From positions 842,979 to 906,978 of the forward strand of contig PHAT01000001.1 in assembly GCA_002840435.1 (NCBI GenBank): a stretch of DNA of 64,000 bases, written 5' to 3'. Source of the stretch: Deltaproteobacteria bacterium HGW-Deltaproteobacteria-6. GTDB lineage: Bacteria > Desulfobacterota > Syntrophia > Syntrophales > Smithellaceae. The notes under the pieces were generated by a model. It had not been told where the DNA came from. It saw only the letters and a list, made by a program, of their open reading frames with translations, and searched no databases. The translations under genes were made by a program, and so were the position numbers. Of the stretch, positions 1-7,809 are shown piece by piece. Each line of letters opens with the position of its first letter. Position 1 is the first letter of the stretch.

Positions 1-2
1 TT

Positions 3-73
3 TTAAAGGGGGACAAAGGGGGATTTTTTGACATTCAACTATTAATAAAATCCTCCCCAACTCTCCTTTATAC
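3..73. repeat. Imperfect inverted repeat at the window edge
   Basis: The left arm (about 5-29) carries two runs of GGGGGA separated by CAAA and ends in a T run. The right arm (about 48-72) reads AATCCTCCCC and CTCTCCTTTA, which is roughly its reverse complement. The arms can pair over about 24 bases with a few mismatches. It lies just beyond the stop codon of the metallo-hydrolase gene, so it could act as a 3' structure for that operon or be a dispersed intergenic repeat. The neighbouring genome was not available to decide. Confidence 0.4.
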
Positions 74-105
74 CCTGAAGGGCACAAGTAAAAGGAGGGA
101 GAATC

Positions 106-792
106 TCAGTCGTACTCCTCAAGATATCGCTCAATATAATCCAGCACTTTATTTTTTGGCTGATAAATGCCGAAGTGGCCTTCGCACAGGATGTCGGCGT
201 CCAGGTCAAGAAGCATCTGCATCGACTTTTTCCACGCTTCGATATCCGAGCCAAATGCTTTGTTGAACGGTCCGTGAATATCCTGGCCGAATAAAATTCT
301 CTTGCCTGCCCTGTCCAGATAAATGGAAATTGAACCCGGCGTGTGGCCGGGTGTGTGCAGACAGTGTAATTCCTCATCGCCGAATTTCAATATTTCACGC
401 GCACCCGTTAACTTCTGATCAACTATTGTGGGTGGAAAAGTCGTCCCGTACCAGTTGGCCGCGGTTCGAATCGAATCGCCTGTCTCCAGCGCCCTTGCAT
501 CCAATTCATGAATGACGATTTTGGCGCCGTATTTTTCCCGGAAGTAAGGCGCGGAGCCGATATGATCAATATGGCAGTGTGTCAGGATTACATGCGATAC
601 TGAAACAGGACTCAAACCAAGCATCTCAATATTGCGGACAATCTGTGAAGAACTCCTGCCCGCGCCGGAATCAATCATCGTAAGCGATCCTGCAAAATCG
701 ATCAGGTATACTGCCGCATCTTCGGCCGCAGTTACATCGGGGCCGCCGATCAGATAAACGCCTTTGATAATCTCTGCAGTTTTCATCCTCAT
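106..792 (-). CDS. Metallo-beta-lactamase-fold hydrolase
   Basis: A 228-residue cytoplasmic protein of the metallo-beta-lactamase superfamily. The metal-binding motif HCHIDH lies at residues 72-77, with further ligands His150 (TPGHTPG), Asp171 (FGQDIHG) and His206 (CEGHFG), so both metal sites look intact. Size and motifs suit a small hydrolase of the glyoxalase II/lactonase type. Nothing in the sequence fixes the substrate. The start ATG is 3 bases after the pyrD stop, so it is probably the last gene of the PTS-rimI-pyrK-pyrD transcript. A second in-frame ATG lies two codons in. Fold assignment is firm; function is open. Confidence 0.85.
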   Translation of the reverse strand: MRMKTAEIIKGVYLIGGPDVTAAEDAAVYLIDFAGSLTMIDSGAGRSSSQIVRNIEMLGLSPVSVSHVILTHCHIDHIGSAPYFREKYGAKIVIHELDARALETGDSIRTAANWYGTTFPPTIVDQKLTGAREILKFGDEELHCLHTPGHTPGSISIYLDRAGKRILFGQDIHGPFNKAFGSDIEAWKKSMQMLLDLDADILCEGHFGIYQPKNKVLDYIERYLEEYD

Positions 793-795
793 GTT

Positions 796-1743
796 TTATG
801 TGCGCAATGTTCCAACAATATCTTTTATGCTTTTTATTTTACGGTCACGCAGGTAATGCCCGATGCCGTCAATGATTTCTACTGTCGCGCAGGGATTAAT
901 GAAATTGGCCGTGCCGATTTGCACTGCTTTGGCTCCCGCTATCATAAATTCCAGGGCATCCTCAGCCGTCACAATACCACCGATACCGATAATCGGCACA
1001 GATACTTTTTGAGCCACCTGCCAGACCATCCTCAGCGCGACCGGTTTAATGGCCGGACCGGACAGGCCTCCGGTAATATTTTTCAGATGCGGGGTTCTCG
1101 TTTTCAAATCAATGGACATGCCGGTAAGCGTATTGATCAGGGACACCGCATCCGCCCCGGCTTCTTCGACCGCCTGCGCAATAGCCGTGATGTCCGCGAC
1201 GTTGGGCGTGAGTTTAACGATCACCGGCAAATCCGTTTCAGCCTTCACGCGGCGGGTCACTTCAGCCGCCGCTTTCGGATCGGAACCGAAACTCAAGCCT
1301 CCTTTTTTAACATTCGGACAGGAAACATTGACTTCCAGGGCGTGAACACCCTGAACCCTGCTCAGCTTTCGGGCGACCTGCGCATATTCTGAATAACTTT
1401 CACCATAGATATTGGCAATGACAGCGACGTCGTACCGGCGTAAAAAGGGAAGTTTCTCATCGATAAACACATCGACGCCGATATTCTGCAAACCCACGGC
1501 ATTCAGCATACCGCCTGATGTTTCAATGATCCGCGGCGGCGGATTGCCCAGACGCGGATTGAGCGACAGCCCTTTTACCACAATGCCGCCCAACCGGTTT
1601 AAGTCCACATAATCCGCATATTCTTCACCGTAGCCAAATGTTCCGGATGCCGTCATGACCGGATTTTTCAGCTTCAATCCGGCAATTTCCATCGCCATTG
1701 TCGCATCGAATTTTATTTTTTTTGTTCCCACGTTTATTCCCAA
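796..1743 (-). CDS. pyrD: Dihydroorotate dehydrogenase, class 1B catalytic subunit
   Basis: FMN enzyme that oxidises dihydroorotate to orotate in pyrimidine synthesis. Class 1B enzymes work as a PyrD-PyrK complex that passes electrons to NAD+. The N-terminal KNPVMTASGTFGYG segment (residues 27-40) and the loop NVSCPNVKKGG (139-149) with catalytic Cys142 are typical, and the GAGIxxIGT-like phosphate-binding region near the C terminus (GAKAVQIGTA) is present. The frame opens with a TTG at 1743 overlapping the end of pyrK by 10 bases; a GTG at 1731 or ATG at 1698 are possible alternatives. The directly upstream pyrK confirms the 1B type. Confidence 0.95.
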   Translation of the reverse strand: MGINVGTKKIKFDATMAMEIAGLKLKNPVMTASGTFGYGEEYADYVDLNRLGGIVVKGLSLNPRLGNPPPRIIETSGGMLNAVGLQNIGVDVFIDEKLPFLRRYDVAVIANIYGESYSEYAQVARKLSRVQGVHALEVNVSCPNVKKGGLSFGSDPKAAAEVTRRVKAETDLPVIVKLTPNVADITAIAQAVEEAGADAVSLINTLTGMSIDLKTRTPHLKNITGGLSGPAIKPVALRMVWQVAQKVSVPIIGIGGIVTAEDALEFMIAGAKAVQIGTANFINPCATVEIIDGIGHYLRDRKIKSIKDIVGTLRT

Positions 1744-2549
1744 ATCACTTTCTGAAGATCAAAAACCGGTCCGTCCGCACACACCCGCTTGTATGCCTTC
1801 CGGCCCTGGTCATCTTTAACAGCCACGGCACAGCCCACACAGGCGCCCACCCCGCAGGCCATGCGTTCTTCCAGCGATACCTGGCAGAAATATTTATCGT
1901 CCAGGATTGCTGATAAAGACCGGAGCATCGGCCGGGGTCCGCAGGCATAAACCGCCGTCCGGGCAGGTTCATATTTTTTAATGTCTTTTTGAAACGCTTT
2001 TGTCACCAGTGATTTTTCACCCAGTGTTCCGTCATCCGTACAGACGATGATCTTGTAACAATATTTGCGAAGATGGTCGAGACCGACAACAGCATTCGCT
2101 GTCTGCGCGCCCAGATAAAACGTCATGGCGTCCGCATCATGACAGGCTGTCCTGCAAAGATATTGAGCAAGCAGCGACAAGGGCGCAACACCGATGCCTC
2201 CGGCAATCAAAACCATTTTTTTCTTACTTTTTTCCACCGAATAGCTTCCGCCCAACGGACCGGAAATCTCGACCTGCGACCCTTTAATCAAGCCCGCCAA
2301 TATTTGCGTTCCCTTGCCGACCACCCGATAGAGCAGGTCAAGGGTGCAATGCGATTTGCCGCGTGAAAATGCATAAATGCTGATGGGCCGTGACAGAAAG
2401 GGGTCATGCAAGCCTGCAATGCGGATCATCACAAACTGCCCGGGCAGAGGTTCAGTAAAACTCAAAGGCAGTTTCACCTTCATCAGAAAGCAATCGATCT
2501 GGATCTCCTCATTCGCGGATACTTCTCCGATATAAATATCTTTAGCCAT
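1734..2549 (-). CDS. pyrK: Dihydroorotate dehydrogenase electron-transfer subunit
   Basis: Ferredoxin-reductase-like subunit carrying FAD and a [2Fe-2S] cluster; it moves electrons from PyrD to NAD+. The flavin-binding segment RPISIYAF lies near residue 54, the nucleotide-binding GGIGVAPL near 117, and the cluster cysteines near the C terminus are in CGVGACVGC plus a fourth in RVCADGP. Length of 271 residues is normal. Its first codons overlap the end of rimI by 8 bases and its end overlaps pyrD, so the three genes are translationally linked. Confidence 0.95.
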   Translation of the reverse strand: MAKDIYIGEVSANEEIQIDCFLMKVKLPLSFTEPLPGQFVMIRIAGLHDPFLSRPISIYAFSRGKSHCTLDLLYRVVGKGTQILAGLIKGSQVEISGPLGGSYSVEKSKKKMVLIAGGIGVAPLSLLAQYLCRTACHDADAMTFYLGAQTANAVVGLDHLRKYCYKIIVCTDDGTLGEKSLVTKAFQKDIKKYEPARTAVYACGPRPMLRSLSAILDDKYFCQVSLEERMACGVGACVGCAVAVKDDQGRKAYKRVCADGPVFDLQKVIWE

Positions 2550-3036
2550 TATTTTTTTCCTGTTCTCTTCCGGCCCACATAATCAAGGCATCTTCATGGG
2601 TGTCGGTGTAATAATGAGGACGTTTTCCTTTTACTACAAAACCGCATTTACGGTAAAGATTTATTGCCTCGTGGTTCGATTCGCGAACTTCCAGGGTATG
2701 CCGCGTAATCCCCACCTGCGCCGCAATATCTTTCATTAAATTTATCATATTGCAGGCAAGCCCGGATCTGCGGAATTCATTTCTGACCGCCAGGTTATGC
2801 AAATGAACTTCGTCGGCCACCAACCAGAAAATAATATAACCGGCAATAAATGTCTTCCCTTCCATCTCAATTTTAATAATCAGACACTGAGCATGCTTTG
2901 TTCTGATTTCATCGAGAAACATGCCTTCCGTCCAAGGCGCTGGAAATGACGCGCGTTCAATCGCCATTATTTCCTGCAGATCTTCTTTTTTCATCAGATC
3001 GACACTTACTTGCTGTCTTGTGTTTTCAGAAGACAT
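2542..3036 (-). CDS. rimI: Ribosomal-protein-alanine N-acetyltransferase (RimI family)
   Basis: GNAT acetyltransferase of about 164 residues. RimI acetylates the N-terminal alanine of ribosomal protein S18. The acetyl-CoA loop RRSGLACNMI and the downstream LEVRESNHEAINLYRKCGF segment are characteristic. The reading frame stays open to a TTG at 3060, but the ATG at 3036 gives the usual family length and overlaps the EIIC stop by only 11 bases, so it is preferred; no strong Shine-Dalgarno sequence is visible for either. The substrate is inferred from the family, since GNAT proteins of this size can have other targets. Confidence 0.85.
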   Translation of the reverse strand: MSSENTRQQVSVDLMKKEDLQEIMAIERASFPAPWTEGMFLDEIRTKHAQCLIIKIEMEGKTFIAGYIIFWLVADEVHLHNLAVRNEFRRSGLACNMINLMKDIAAQVGITRHTLEVRESNHEAINLYRKCGFVVKGKRPHYYTDTHEDALIMWAGREQEKNNG

Positions 3037-3721
3037 GGAAAAATTCCATAGCGGCGGCAACCACTAAAAATATCGCGCAGAAAACGGGGATCGCGCCGCG
3101 CAGTTTGATGGTATTGATCGCAACGGCAATGCCTAAGAGCGGCAGAAAATAGTAGGTTAGAGAAAGCATCGCATTGATTGGAGCCGGCAGTTTCGGATAA
3201 ATCCAGATCAGTGTGGGAATAAAAATGATTTGCAAAACAAACAGCAGAACCACATAAAACAGGAATACTTTGGCCAAACCGAGATACGTTTTTCTTTCTA
3301 TGGCTCTTATATTTAAATCTTTGGCGTCTACCAGAGCCTGATCGGAAAGATGATTGTTGGACGCCATGATTTTAACATCAACTTTTTTTGCTCCAATGCC
3401 GAAAGGAATCGCCAGGAGGATCGACAGGGCCATCAGTTCCCTGGTAACCGCAGCCGGTGTTTGGGCCGACAGTATCGCCATCGATACGGCGATCACGGCC
3501 GCAATGGAATCATTAGGAGGAACATAAATGCCGACGGGAATGCGGTCAATCCAGAAGAGTTCGAGAATCGCGCCGATGATCAATCCCGCATAGGGATTGC
3601 CGAGAATGAGGCCGATGACCGGAGCAACAATAATCGGCCGGGAGATCATGGCCTGAACAAATACGCGATCAAGACAAAGCAGACCGCCGACAAAAGATAT
3701 GATAATTATTTTTACAAACAA
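3026..3721 (-). CDS. PTS mannose/sorbose-family EIIC membrane component
   Basis: Hydrophobic 231-residue protein matching the EIIC component of mannose-type phosphotransferase systems. The N-terminal half has the typical pattern SRPIIVAPVIGLILGNPYAGLI split by GAILELFWID and PVGIYVPPNDS. Several transmembrane stretches follow, including a C-terminal hydrophobic block. It starts with TTG (3721), 11 bases after a GAGG sequence. The usual partner EIID is not encoded next to it: the next gene is rimI. Whether this EIIC transports a sugar or has become part of a regulatory PTS cannot be told from the sequence. Confidence 0.85.
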   Translation of the reverse strand: MFVKIIIISFVGGLLCLDRVFVQAMISRPIIVAPVIGLILGNPYAGLIIGAILELFWIDRIPVGIYVPPNDSIAAVIAVSMAILSAQTPAAVTRELMALSILLAIPFGIGAKKVDVKIMASNNHLSDQALVDAKDLNIRAIERKTYLGLAKVFLFYVVLLFVLQIIFIPTLIWIYPKLPAPINAMLSLTYYFLPLLGIAVAINTIKLRGAIPVFCAIFLVVAAAMEFFHVF

Positions 3722-3737
3722 TATCGTACCAGCCTCG

Positions 3738-4250
3738 CTATTGCTTTACCTGACAGAACTCCTTTAAAGCATCCCTGATATTCACGGCTTTTTCTCTCGG
3801 AACTCTTTTCAGTTCAACGGCAACGCCCTCATCTTCCAGTAGCTTGAAGACATCCTGAATTTCCGTCTCGCATAAAAAAACGGAAGGAGCGCAGCAGACT
3901 TTATAGTCTTCATGATGAATATTACCGATATTGAGCTTTTCAAAATGAAACCCCAAATGATAAGCCTTCAGGGCATCCGCAATATTGCTGAACAATACAA
4001 TCGTCTTTTTCCCGTTACCCTGAGCATAAACGTAATTGGCCGCAAAATCTTCCACGGAGCAGATATTGACTTCGATTTCACTGGGAACCGCCATCCGGAT
4101 GACTGTCTCGCAGAAGAAATCACAGGAAGAGTTGTCATCCACGACGATGATACATTTCGCTTCGATGAAGGGCACCCAGGCCTCCAGAATCTGGCCATGA
4201 ACAAGCCTGTTGTCCACCCGCACCAGAGCGATGTCGTAAGATTCCGTCAA
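3738..4250 (-). CDS. PTS mannose/sorbose-family EIIB
   Basis: Phosphocarrier EIIB of the mannose family, 170 residues, cytoplasmic. The phosphorylated histidine is expected at His18 in VDNRLVHGQILEAW. It would receive phosphate from the EIIA encoded immediately upstream. The first codon is TTG at 4250; a GGGTG sequence overlapping the EIIA stop provides a plausible ribosome-binding site, and no ATG near the conserved start is available. Family membership is clear; substrate is not. Confidence 0.9.
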   Translation of the reverse strand: MTESYDIALVRVDNRLVHGQILEAWVPFIEAKCIIVVDDNSSCDFFCETVIRMAVPSEIEVNICSVEDFAANYVYAQGNGKKTIVLFSNIADALKAYHLGFHFEKLNIGNIHHEDYKVCCAPSVFLCETEIQDVFKLLEDEGVAVELKRVPREKAVNIRDALKEFCQVKQ

Positions 4251-4254
4251 TTGA

Positions 4255-4665
4255 TCACCCGATTGCTTTTTTGCTTAATATTTCACTGGCCAGCGAAATA
4301 TTCTTTTTCCCGTAATCTTTTATGAAAGTGGCAAACTCATTAAGCGTGATCGCTTCATTAACGTCCGACAACTTGAGCAGCATGGGTAGATTAACCCCCG
4401 TAACCACTTCTACCTTACCCTCCTTCATAAAAGACAGAGAAATATTCGAAGGCGTGCCGCCGAAAAGATCCGTCAGAATCAACACGCCCTTGCCGTGATC
4501 CAGTTTCTTGATGGCGTTTTGGATTTCTTTTTTCAAATCTTCCACACCTTTGGTCTGTTCAACACAAACGTGCATAACATCTTTTAACGGACCCTTGATC
4601 GACTCCGCCGCATGGATCAACTCATTTCCCAGATTTCCGTGCGTTGTGATAAGCACACCAATCAT
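4255..4665 (-). CDS. PTS mannose-family EIIA
   Basis: Small (136 residues) EIIA phosphocarrier with the active-site histidine at His9 (LITTHGNLG) and the conserved LTDLFGGTPSN segment around residues 64-75. It accepts phosphate from HPr and hands it to EIIB. HPr and Enzyme I are not in the window. It is the first gene of a seven-gene minus-strand run (EIIA-EIIB-EIIC-rimI-pyrK-pyrD-MBL hydrolase) with no gap above about 20 bases, so it heads the transcript. A GGGGGAGG ribosome-binding site lies just upstream of the ATG. Confidence 0.93.
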   Translation of the reverse strand: MIGVLITTHGNLGNELIHAAESIKGPLKDVMHVCVEQTKGVEDLKKEIQNAIKKLDHGKGVLILTDLFGGTPSNISLSFMKEGKVEVVTGVNLPMLLKLSDVNEAITLNEFATFIKDYGKKNISLASEILSKKAIG

Positions 4666-5019
4666 TATTGCCTCCCCCTTTTTGAAAGCGCATGCAACAT
4701 TACCGTTAACGGCATGTCCGGTTCAGACGCTCGCAATGTTCCCTAAAAACAGTACGGTAGGCTAATGGATTGCCTAATAATTGTCAAGATTTATCAGGAA
4801 AAACTCAAAGAAATTCATGACGGGAACATATCGTGGCAGTGTATTGATATCATTGATTTATTTCATAATCACTGTCGCTCGGGACAGGAGGACATTCATT
4901 AACCAGAATGCGGAAGAATCTGTCCCGATGATGCTGACGAAAAATATCAAGACACCCGGCTCATTTATAACCACAGGCATTAAAGTTGAAGCCTGTGCAA
5001 ACAGGCCCTTTATTTCAGC
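4666..5019. other. Intergenic region upstream of the PTS operon
   Basis: This 354-base gap separates the PTS operon start from the stop codon of the AddA-like gene. It holds the predicted PTS promoter (4759-4787) and, in the leader, a perfect palindrome CCGTTAACGG (4703-4712) flanked by ACAT/ATGT, which could be an operator or a small hairpin. The rest (about 4800-5015) shows no convincing gene or structure. An 80-codon open frame on the plus strand there has no ribosome-binding site or family resemblance. Confidence 0.6.
4759..4787 (-). promoter_or_regulatory. Sigma-70-type promoter for the PTS-rimI-pyrKD operon
   Basis: On the minus strand a perfect -35 box TTGACA (4782-4787) is followed after 17 bases by TAGCCT (4759-4764). 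Transcription would start near 4752, giving a leader of about 87 bases before the EIIA ATG. The -10 match is only partial, which limits confidence. Confidence 0.5.
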
Positions 5020-7809
5020 CTAGACATCCATTGATAAAATGTAATATTCAACCTTGGTCAGCGGATAGAGCATCTCCATGATTTTGGTGTAGCGTTTCAG
5101 CTGTTCATCGTACTTTTGTTTGAGCCCCCGCATGGAACCGGATTTATAATCAATGATGGTGATGAGGTTGTCCGAAACGATCATTCTATCCACTATGCCG
5201 AAATTCTTCTTGTCGGATATCTGCTGTTCGATATAAAGTTTGCCCGGTCTGAACATGACGGCAGAGACCTCACTTCTATCAACAAAACGAAGCGCCGTCT
5301 CATATTCCTCATTGTTCAACTCTCCGGCAGGCGGCAGTTTCGTCTGATCAACAACCTTGGCCAGCCACCGGTGCAGCCGTTCACCCCGCATGATGCCTGC
5401 TTTGATATAGGCGGATAAAAGCGCCGGGTCAATCTCGCCATACTGATCAGGTTCGTCATGATGTTTTTCCGGAACATCAAATACTGCGATGCATTCCGCT
5501 TCTTTTAACGGGCCGGCTGAAGTACAGATATCTTTTTTACCGCCATCGGGCGCAAACTGCGCAAATGTGTCCAGCACCGCCCGGTGAACAGGCTTATAAC
5601 TCCCTTCTTTTTTTACCGGCAGAAAAATAGTAAGCGTTTGTATCGCCCTGGTCGCTGCGACATAAAAAACATTTGCCTTCTCGCGCCTCAGCCGCACCAT
5701 ATTTTCTTCATGTCTTTTGACGATTTCCTTTGCAACAGCCGATTCTCCCGCCCCCAAAAGGGCAAGTTCATCCGACGTGAACTGCACATGAGATCTTTCG
5801 GAATGCAGATAGAACGGCGGCTCTTTTTCATCTTCGTTCCAAAACACAAAAACGTGCCTGAACTGAAGTCCTTTTGTTCCGTGGATGGTGTCAACCTTGA
5901 TATGATCCCTGTCCTCGGCCTCAGGCACCTTCAGGTTAAAGCGGATATTAAACATCCGTGAAAGGAAGGCGTCAGCATCGACGCCGCCTTCACTGAAAAA
6001 GGCCTGCGCCTCATCCTGCCATATATCCAGTATGGTTGCCGGCAGTTTTCCCCGCAAAAGCTCAATGGCGCTGCTTACGGCCATTATCCCGAAAGGTTCG
6101 GGGAATTTGCAGGCATACTCAGCCCTGACATTCCCTATATTCCCGAATATTTCACTCCATAAAGGAGACTGCGCCGCCGTTGCAGCAAACTGCTTATCGC
6201 CGTCTTTAGAAAGAACACCCGCCAGGAAAAGCATTACCGCGACACCTTCCTTCTTCGACAGAAGCTGCCTGCCTTTGACCTCTGACACATCAATGTGTTC
6301 CCTGGCAAGTTCGGATGATATCTTCTGGACATGATTATTGGTGGCCGTCAGCACTGCTATGTCTCCCCACTGACAACCGTATTCCGACTTCTTGGCTTTC
6401 AGAACATCGATGATGGCGGAATAAAATGGATCTTCCGATCTGCCGTCTTTTTCAAGTTGGACAAGGTTCACCTCCGTCAGGCCTTCAAACCCGTCATTAT
6501 TTTCCGGTGGTTTCTGCACCTCTGTTTTCTCTTTCCCATCAAAGAGATTTTCCACAAGTTTATTGAAAAAAGATATCAGCAGGGGCGTGCTTCTGTAGTT
6601 GAATTCCAGCGAGCTTTCGGTGATTACGCCGCTTTTCAGATAGCTCCCGATCGCCATTTCCAGCGCCTCGCGGTCCGCGCCGCGCCATCCGTAGATCATC
6701 TGTTTCCAATCGCCTACGGCAAAGAATGATCTTTCGCCCCGCTCGCCATGGCCGGATAAAATCTCGTCAATGAGAGGCAGCAGGATCGCAATATCGCCTG
6801 TCGATGTGTCCTGGAATTCGTCAACCAGCAGATGTTCGGTCCTGTCCAACCCGAGGGAAAAGTAGTTGCTCATGAGCTTCGGCCGTTCATTCGATGCGGT
6901 TCCATCAAGGGCCAGGAGCGATTTCCGCACATCGGAGAAAAATATTAAGCCTTTTTTCTTTTTAACTTTTTCCGCCGCATCAAGGTAGATCCCGCAAAGA
7001 AACGCAACGGCCAGTTCTCTGAGGAGAGCCTTGTTAACTGACAGCTTTTCAGCTGTCTTTCTATAATTCTTGAAAATCCTGTTGAGATCTGAATAAGGAT
7101 TCTGATCCCACCTGATCTTCATGCCAAGACCTTTGTAATCCTCCAGATCGGAATGGGTGGCGACTGTTTTGGCAATAAAGCTTTCATAATCAGTCATCGC
7201 ATGGACAACCCATCTTTGAACATTGCCGGCCGGAATCTGTTCTGACAATTCATTTACCTTTTTACTCAGCGATTCAAGCTCATTCGTTAAAACGCCGTTC
7301 TCTTTCATAAGGGCGTCAAGATCTTCAAGCCTGTCCATATCCATCAGACAGCGCTCGACAGTTTGTTCTTCTGCAAGGGGACTCCAGAGCGCGTCAATGT
7401 CTGTTTTCAATATTCTGGCGGCAATGATCAGCTTATTTCCTTTGCCGCTTCGTATGATGCTGTCGCGAAAAAGACCTTCTATTTCTCCGGATAGTTCCAT
7501 CTGTGTCTTTTCATCAGCCATCTTCGGCGCATGACCGGATGCGGCAAAAAGTCTGTAAAAGAATGAGTCTATCGTCGAGTAGCCGACCCGGCCCGCCTCC
7601 ATGATCAGGCTTAGCCTGGCCAGCAGGGGCATCTCTTTTCCGGATGCTATCTTTTCCATGATGCGGGAGCGCATCTCGGCGGTTGCGGCGCGGGTAAAGG
7701 TGAGCGCTGAGATGAATTTCCCCCCGGCGGATATTCTGTTAAATACCTCGTTGGTGAGCCGTGTTGTTTTCCCCGAACCGGCGGAAGCCTTCAGAAGGAT
7801 GCTTTGCAT
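5020..7809 (-). CDS. AddA/RecB-like helicase-nuclease
   Basis: UvrD-type superfamily 1 helicase fused to a C-terminal RecB-type nuclease, 929 residues. Helicase motifs are in order: Walker A ASAGSGKT (8-15), DEFQDT (330-335), GDWKQMIYGWRGA (366-378), NYRST (404-408), HGTKGLQF (643-650) and VAATRA (717-722). The nuclease has GIVDR (871-875) and IDYKSG (886-891), the D...DxK core. AddA proteins usually exceed 1,100 residues, so this is a compact version. Its ATG shares one base with the stop of the AddB-like gene upstream, so the two are translated together. Role by family: processing double-strand DNA ends for RecA-dependent repair. Confidence 0.88.
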   Translation of the reverse strand: MQSILLKASAGSGKTTRLTNEVFNRISAGGKFISALTFTRAATAEMRSRIMEKIASGKEMPLLARLSLIMEAGRVGYSTIDSFFYRLFAASGHAPKMADEKTQMELSGEIEGLFRDSIIRSGKGNKLIIAARILKTDIDALWSPLAEEQTVERCLMDMDRLEDLDALMKENGVLTNELESLSKKVNELSEQIPAGNVQRWVVHAMTDYESFIAKTVATHSDLEDYKGLGMKIRWDQNPYSDLNRIFKNYRKTAEKLSVNKALLRELAVAFLCGIYLDAAEKVKKKKGLIFFSDVRKSLLALDGTASNERPKLMSNYFSLGLDRTEHLLVDEFQDTSTGDIAILLPLIDEILSGHGERGERSFFAVGDWKQMIYGWRGADREALEMAIGSYLKSGVITESSLEFNYRSTPLLISFFNKLVENLFDGKEKTEVQKPPENNDGFEGLTEVNLVQLEKDGRSEDPFYSAIIDVLKAKKSEYGCQWGDIAVLTATNNHVQKISSELAREHIDVSEVKGRQLLSKKEGVAVMLFLAGVLSKDGDKQFAATAAQSPLWSEIFGNIGNVRAEYACKFPEPFGIMAVSSAIELLRGKLPATILDIWQDEAQAFFSEGGVDADAFLSRMFNIRFNLKVPEAEDRDHIKVDTIHGTKGLQFRHVFVFWNEDEKEPPFYLHSERSHVQFTSDELALLGAGESAVAKEIVKRHEENMVRLRREKANVFYVAATRAIQTLTIFLPVKKEGSYKPVHRAVLDTFAQFAPDGGKKDICTSAGPLKEAECIAVFDVPEKHHDEPDQYGEIDPALLSAYIKAGIMRGERLHRWLAKVVDQTKLPPAGELNNEEYETALRFVDRSEVSAVMFRPGKLYIEQQISDKKNFGIVDRMIVSDNLITIIDYKSGSMRGLKQKYDEQLKRYTKIMEMLYPLTKVEYYILSMDV

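Noticed and set aside
4781-5023. 80-codon plus-strand open frame between the PTS operon and the AddA-like gene
   Set aside because: No ribosome-binding site, no recognisable domain or composition typical of its neighbours, and it overlaps the end of the AddA-like gene.
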